A stretch of 64,000 nt of DNA, from NCBI GenBank assembly GCA_900546345.1, contig URCI01000005.1, positions 37,087 through 101,086 of the forward strand, written 5' to 3'. A program made the position numbers and the translations under genes. Numbering within the stretch: position 1 is the stretch's first letter; each line of letters begins with the position of its first letter. A model generated the notes under the pieces. That model was not told the DNA's origin and did no database searches. It worked only from the letters and a program-made list of their open reading frames with translations. Positions 61,289-64,000 of this stretch are shown here, piece by piece. Origin of the DNA: an uncultured Prevotella sp. GTDB lineage: Bacteria > Bacteroidota > Bacteroidia > Bacteroidales > Bacteroidaceae.

Positions 61289-62218
61289 TTATTTTCCCTG
61301 CAGATAGTGCTCAGCCTCCAACGCAGCCTTGCACCCTGATCCGGCAGCCACGACAGCCTGACGGTAGGTGGGGTCAGCGCAGTCACCGGCAGCATAGACG
61401 CCTTCGATGTTGGTGCGTGGAGAGTTGCCCTGCGTCTTGATATATCCGACCTCGTCCATGTCGAGTTTTCCACGGAAGATGTCGGTGTTGGGCTTGTGGC
61501 CGATGGCAAGGAAGAAGCCGTCGATGGGCAGATCGTATTTCTTCTCATCGGCCTCGCCCTTGCGGTAGACCACGTGCGCGCCTTCCACACCATTGTCGCC
61601 ATAGAGTCCGAGTGTGTTGGTCTCGTAGAGGATCTCGATTTTGGGATTGTCCTCTACCCGTTTTTTCATGATCTCAGAGGCACGCAGATAGGGTTTGCGC
61701 ACGATCATATACACCTTGCTGCAGAGGTTGGCCAGATAGGTGGCTTCCTCGCAGGCCGTGTCACCGCCGCCGACGACAGCGACAACCTTCTTGCGATAGA
61801 AGAAACCGTCACAGGTGGCGCAGGCAGAAACGCCCTGGCCCCGATACTTCTCCTCATCGGGAAGGCCGAGGTACTTGGCAGAGGCTCCCGTCGCAACGAT
61901 GATGGTGTCGGCCTCGATCTTCTCTCCACGGTCTGTGGTGGCCACGTAGGGTTTCTGACTGAAGTCCACGTCGGTGATGACACCATCGCGGATGTCGGCA
62001 TCGAAACGGGCAGCCTGCTTGCGGAAGTTCTCCATCATCTCGTTGGCATCAATGCCGTCGGGAAAGCCGGGGAAGTTCTCAATGTCTGTGGTCTGGGTGA
62101 GCTGGCCGCCCATTTGCAGACCTGTGTACAGAGTCGGGTTGAGGTTGGCGCGGCCGGCATAGATGGCTGCTGTGTATCCTGCCGGTCCACTGCCGATGAT
62201 TAAGCACTTGGTCTTCAT
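61289..62218 (-). CDS. trxB: Thioredoxin-disulfide reductase
   Basis: NADPH-dependent flavoenzyme of 309 residues that keeps thioredoxin reduced. FAD motif LIIGSGPAGYTAAIYAGRA at residues 6-24, redox-active CATC in ACATCDGFFYRKK, NADP motif VVGGGDTACEEA, and the C-terminal GVYAAGDCAD. It lies 34 bases behind gpx, and the pair forms a peroxide-defence unit: the peroxidase needs reduced thioredoxin. Confidence 0.97.
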   Translation of the reverse strand: MKTKCLIIGSGPAGYTAAIYAGRANLNPTLYTGLQMGGQLTQTTDIENFPGFPDGIDANEMMENFRKQAARFDADIRDGVITDVDFSQKPYVATTDRGEKIEADTIIVATGASAKYLGLPDEEKYRGQGVSACATCDGFFYRKKVVAVVGGGDTACEEATYLANLCSKVYMIVRKPYLRASEIMKKRVEDNPKIEILYETNTLGLYGDNGVEGAHVVYRKGEADEKKYDLPIDGFFLAIGHKPNTDIFRGKLDMDEVGYIKTQGNSPRTNIEGVYAAGDCADPTYRQAVVAAGSGCKAALEAEHYLQGK

Positions 62219-62252
62219 GTTGTTGGTCTCCTTTACTTTTTATAGGGTGGGT

Positions 62253-62801
62253 TTATAACAAGGCCTCAATGTCTTTGGCGATGTTGTCGATCTTCTCGGT
62301 AGGCTCGTAGCGCTTGACGACCTGTCCCTTCTTGTTGATGAGGAACTTGGTGAAGTTCCACTTGATTTCAGCGCTCTCCTTGTAGTTGGGATCAGCTTCG
62401 GAAAGCATCTTGTCGAGGATGGGATAGATAGGATGTGTCTCGTCCCAACCGGCGAATCCCTTCTGTGATTTGAGGAACTTATAGAGCGGATCGGCGTCGT
62501 CGCCGTTGACCTTGATTTTCTTGAATTGTGGGAACTCGGTGCCGTAGGTGAGCTTGCAGAAAGAATGGATGCTCTCATCGGTGCCCGGAGCCTGCTGACC
62601 AAACTGGTTGCAAGGGAAATCGAGGATCTCGAAGCCCTGTGCGTGGTACTTCTCATAGAGTTTCTCCAGTTCCTCGTACTGAGGGGTGAAACCACATTTA
62701 GTGGCTGTGTTGACGATGAGCAATACCTCATTGGCATATTCGCGCAGGGACACTTCGTTGCCCTTTCTGTCTTTCACACTGAATTCGTAAACCGTTCTCA
62801 T
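62253..62801 (-). CDS. gpx: Glutathione peroxidase family thiol peroxidase
   Basis: A 182-residue GPx-fold peroxidase. The active site is Cys in VNTATKCGFTPQYEEL (near residue 37; Cys and not selenocysteine); the second motif is ILDFPCNQFGQQAPG, whose Cys may be the resolving residue; the third is KWNFTKFLINKKG. Cys-type enzymes like this usually use thioredoxin, and trxB is the next gene. No signal peptide, so cytoplasmic. Confidence 0.94.
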   Translation of the reverse strand: MRTVYEFSVKDRKGNEVSLREYANEVLLIVNTATKCGFTPQYEELEKLYEKYHAQGFEILDFPCNQFGQQAPGTDESIHSFCKLTYGTEFPQFKKIKVNGDDADPLYKFLKSQKGFAGWDETHPIYPILDKMLSEADPNYKESAEIKWNFTKFLINKKGQVVKRYEPTEKIDNIAKDIEALL

Positions 62802-62882
62802 TGTTGTTATTATACTTGGCTTTATCTATATTATGTTTTACAATCTTTTTCTTTTGCATCTTCCCTTTGGGTACAATGCAAG

Positions 62883-62891
62883 GCAAAAGTA
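62883..62891 (-). promoter_or_regulatory. Promoter -7 box of gpx-trxB
   Basis: TACTTTTGC on the reverse strand, leader about 75 bases. Confidence 0.6.
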
Positions 62892-63022
62892 CAAAAAAGA
62901 ATGGAGATAGCCCATCTTTTATCGGTTATTTTTGATTAATTAATAGCGGATTTCTCCCGCTCAGATAGGGAAATCCCTCTCACAAATATCCTATTTCCCG
63001 TTGCGGTTTAACGGAAATCAGT

Positions 63023-63031
63023 TAACTTTGC
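63023..63031 (+). promoter_or_regulatory. Promoter -7 box of the tandem lipoproteins
   Basis: TAACTTTGC with TTG at 63001-63003, 19 bases upstream. Confidence 0.75.
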
Positions 63032-63061
63032 GGTATCAATAACAGAAAAAATGAAAAGACC

Positions 63062-63634
63062 ATGAAAAAGTTAATGTCTATATTCACTATGCTGCTCCTC
63101 GCGTTGACCGCTACCACGCTGGTCTCCTGTGATGATGACAGCGATATCGCAACGACCCTTGAAGGTACATGGAGAGGAAACATGAAAGTAAGCACCTATT
63201 ATGATGGGTCTTACTATCAGGCAGTGTACTCTGAGATCTGCTTTGTGCAGGATCCCTACAGCTATGCATCGGGTACGGGCTACTGGATTGACTATTACCA
63301 AGGCTCGCCATGGCGCAACAACCGGGTGGCCAACCATATCAAGTGGACGGTGTCTAATGGTTGTATCAACGTGTACTTTGTCGAGGAGGGTACCTCGGCG
63401 CAGATCCGTGACTACAGACTCTACAACGGCTATTTCGAGGGGACAATCTACTACGGTGATCAAGTCGTTGACTTCAGATTGAGCCAGGTGTCATCGCCCA
63501 ACTGGAACAGTTTCTCTTGGGATTATGACTACGACGATGACTACTATGGCTATGCCAAGAAGAATACGGTTGGGACGCGGGCTCATGATGGCAGTGCGGA
63601 GAAGCCGGTGAGATATATTGGAAAGACGAAATAA
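63062..63634 (+). CDS. Small lipoprotein, first of a tandem pair
   Basis: A 190-residue lipoprotein: signal MKKLMSIFTMLLLALTATTLVSC with Cys23 and DDD after it, which in Bacteroidetes retains or surface-exports lipoproteins by context. A beta-rich domain begins LEGTWRGNMKVSTYY; the central part is Tyr-rich and the C-terminus has YDYDDDYYGY. No enzyme motif is seen. The TWRG/QWRG opening is lipocalin-like in shape, but this is only a suggestion. Confidence 0.75.
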   Translation: MKKLMSIFTMLLLALTATTLVSCDDDSDIATTLEGTWRGNMKVSTYYDGSYYQAVYSEICFVQDPYSYASGTGYWIDYYQGSPWRNNRVANHIKWTVSNGCINVYFVEEGTSAQIRDYRLYNGYFEGTIYYGDQVVDFRLSQVSSPNWNSFSWDYDYDDDYYGYAKKNTVGTRAHDGSAEKPVRYIGKTK

Positions 63635-63646
63635 ACATTCAAAGCT

Positions 63647-63949
63647 ATGAAAACGTATAAGATCATGATGGCGGTGGCGGTGATAGCGGCCCTGCCATTG
63701 CTCTTCACGAGTTGTGATGATGATCCGGACTACTGGTATGATGACTGGTATGATGGATGGACATGGGGTGATGATTATAACAACCGGCCTGACGACAATG
63801 TCGACAATGAGGACTTCTTCGTGGCCATGGCAAAGACGCTCAACGGACAATGGAGAGGAAGTATGCGGGCTTATGAGCTTGATGAGCAGGGAGTGGCTGT
63901 GGACAGCATCGACTACTCAACAGACATCGAGTTTAAACAGTATAACTAA
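63647..63949 (+). CDS. Truncated paralogue of the preceding lipoprotein
   Basis: A 100-residue lipoprotein (lipid Cys in LPLLFTSCDDD) that starts 12 bases after the first. After an Asp/Trp/Tyr-rich spacer it reads AKTLNGQWRGSMRAYEL, aligning with TLEGTWRGNMKVSTYY of its neighbour. It stops about 30 residues into the domain, at IEFKQYN. The following bases do not continue the domain in any frame I checked. It is either a broken copy or a real short form. Confidence 0.6.
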   Translation: MKTYKIMMAVAVIAALPLLFTSCDDDPDYWYDDWYDGWTWGDDYNNRPDDNVDNEDFFVAMAKTLNGQWRGSMRAYELDEQGVAVDSIDYSTDIEFKQYN

Positions 63950-64000
63950 AGTTTCCCACTTGCCATTTTATAGGCTTTTTCAAATGATGGTATCTTGTAA

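Noticed and set aside
62253..62801. Selenocysteine glutathione peroxidase
   Set aside because: The active-site codon is TGT (Cys), not in-frame TGA.

Overview
The window looks like chromosomal DNA of a Bacteroidales bacterium, most likely a Prevotella-type member of the Prevotellaceae. Three things point there: about 26 promoter -7 boxes of the Bacteroidetes form TAnnTTTGC, a SusC/SusD pair, and many families typical of the order (UpxY antiterminator, DUF4924, DUF4348 and DUF4369 lipoproteins, KorDABC). Assignment below family level cannot be made from this sequence alone. I saw no rRNA or tRNA gene, CRISPR array, transposase or prophage.

Layout. 1-24 kb: an M3 peptidase (cut by the edge), enolase, then a leftward group (LysE exporter, DUF4924, rfbD, prfC, upxY), a ClC channel, tsaC, glucokinase, fmt, the Kdo genes kdsA-kdsD, a phospholipase-D-type synthase, a LuxR-type regulator, RNase Y with zapA and a coiled-coil partner, and the exopolysaccharide genes rfbA-wzc with a HAD-like protein. 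23-37 kb: an unusual membrane-anchored regulator, a 0.9 kb gene-free stretch holding intergenic element A, a membrane MutS-like ATPase, pheS, a DUF4348 lipoprotein, murB, a PhnP-like hydrolase, a candidate small RNA, a small-membrane-protein operon (YtxH, holin-like, unknown), a SPOR lipoprotein, ruvX-def-TPR, and greA with a 48-residue partner.

37.2-39.1 kb is the clearest accessory patch: an internally deleted type I restriction HsdR remnant, a PIN-toxin/antitoxin pair, and a DUF2442 gene. 39-55 kb: dnaX, ftsB/divIC, pyrC, a free-standing MetH activation domain, metallophosphoesterase, plsC, a dolichyl-phosphate-mannose-synthase-like glycosyltransferase, mfd, a small TPR protein, and the 2-oxoacid:ferredoxin oxidoreductase operon korDABC. 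55-64 kb: element B, a TrpB2-type tryptophan synthase beta chain, SusD/SusC, gpx-trxB, and two tandem small lipoproteins, the second truncated.

The most unusual signal is non-coding. Six intergenic loci carry direct repeats with a period of exactly 22 bp although most of the unit sequences are unrelated (1980-2089, 12666-12709, 25256-25365, 31355-31398, 51674-51717, 54816-54903). Two of these loci are parts of larger homologous elements, A (25047-25365, forward) and B (54816-55123, reverse). Each has the same order: the 16-base start GTTGGATAAACTGACA, a diverged middle, a long hairpin whose stems differ in sequence but keep base pairing, then the 22-bp array. I do not recognise this as a described element family.
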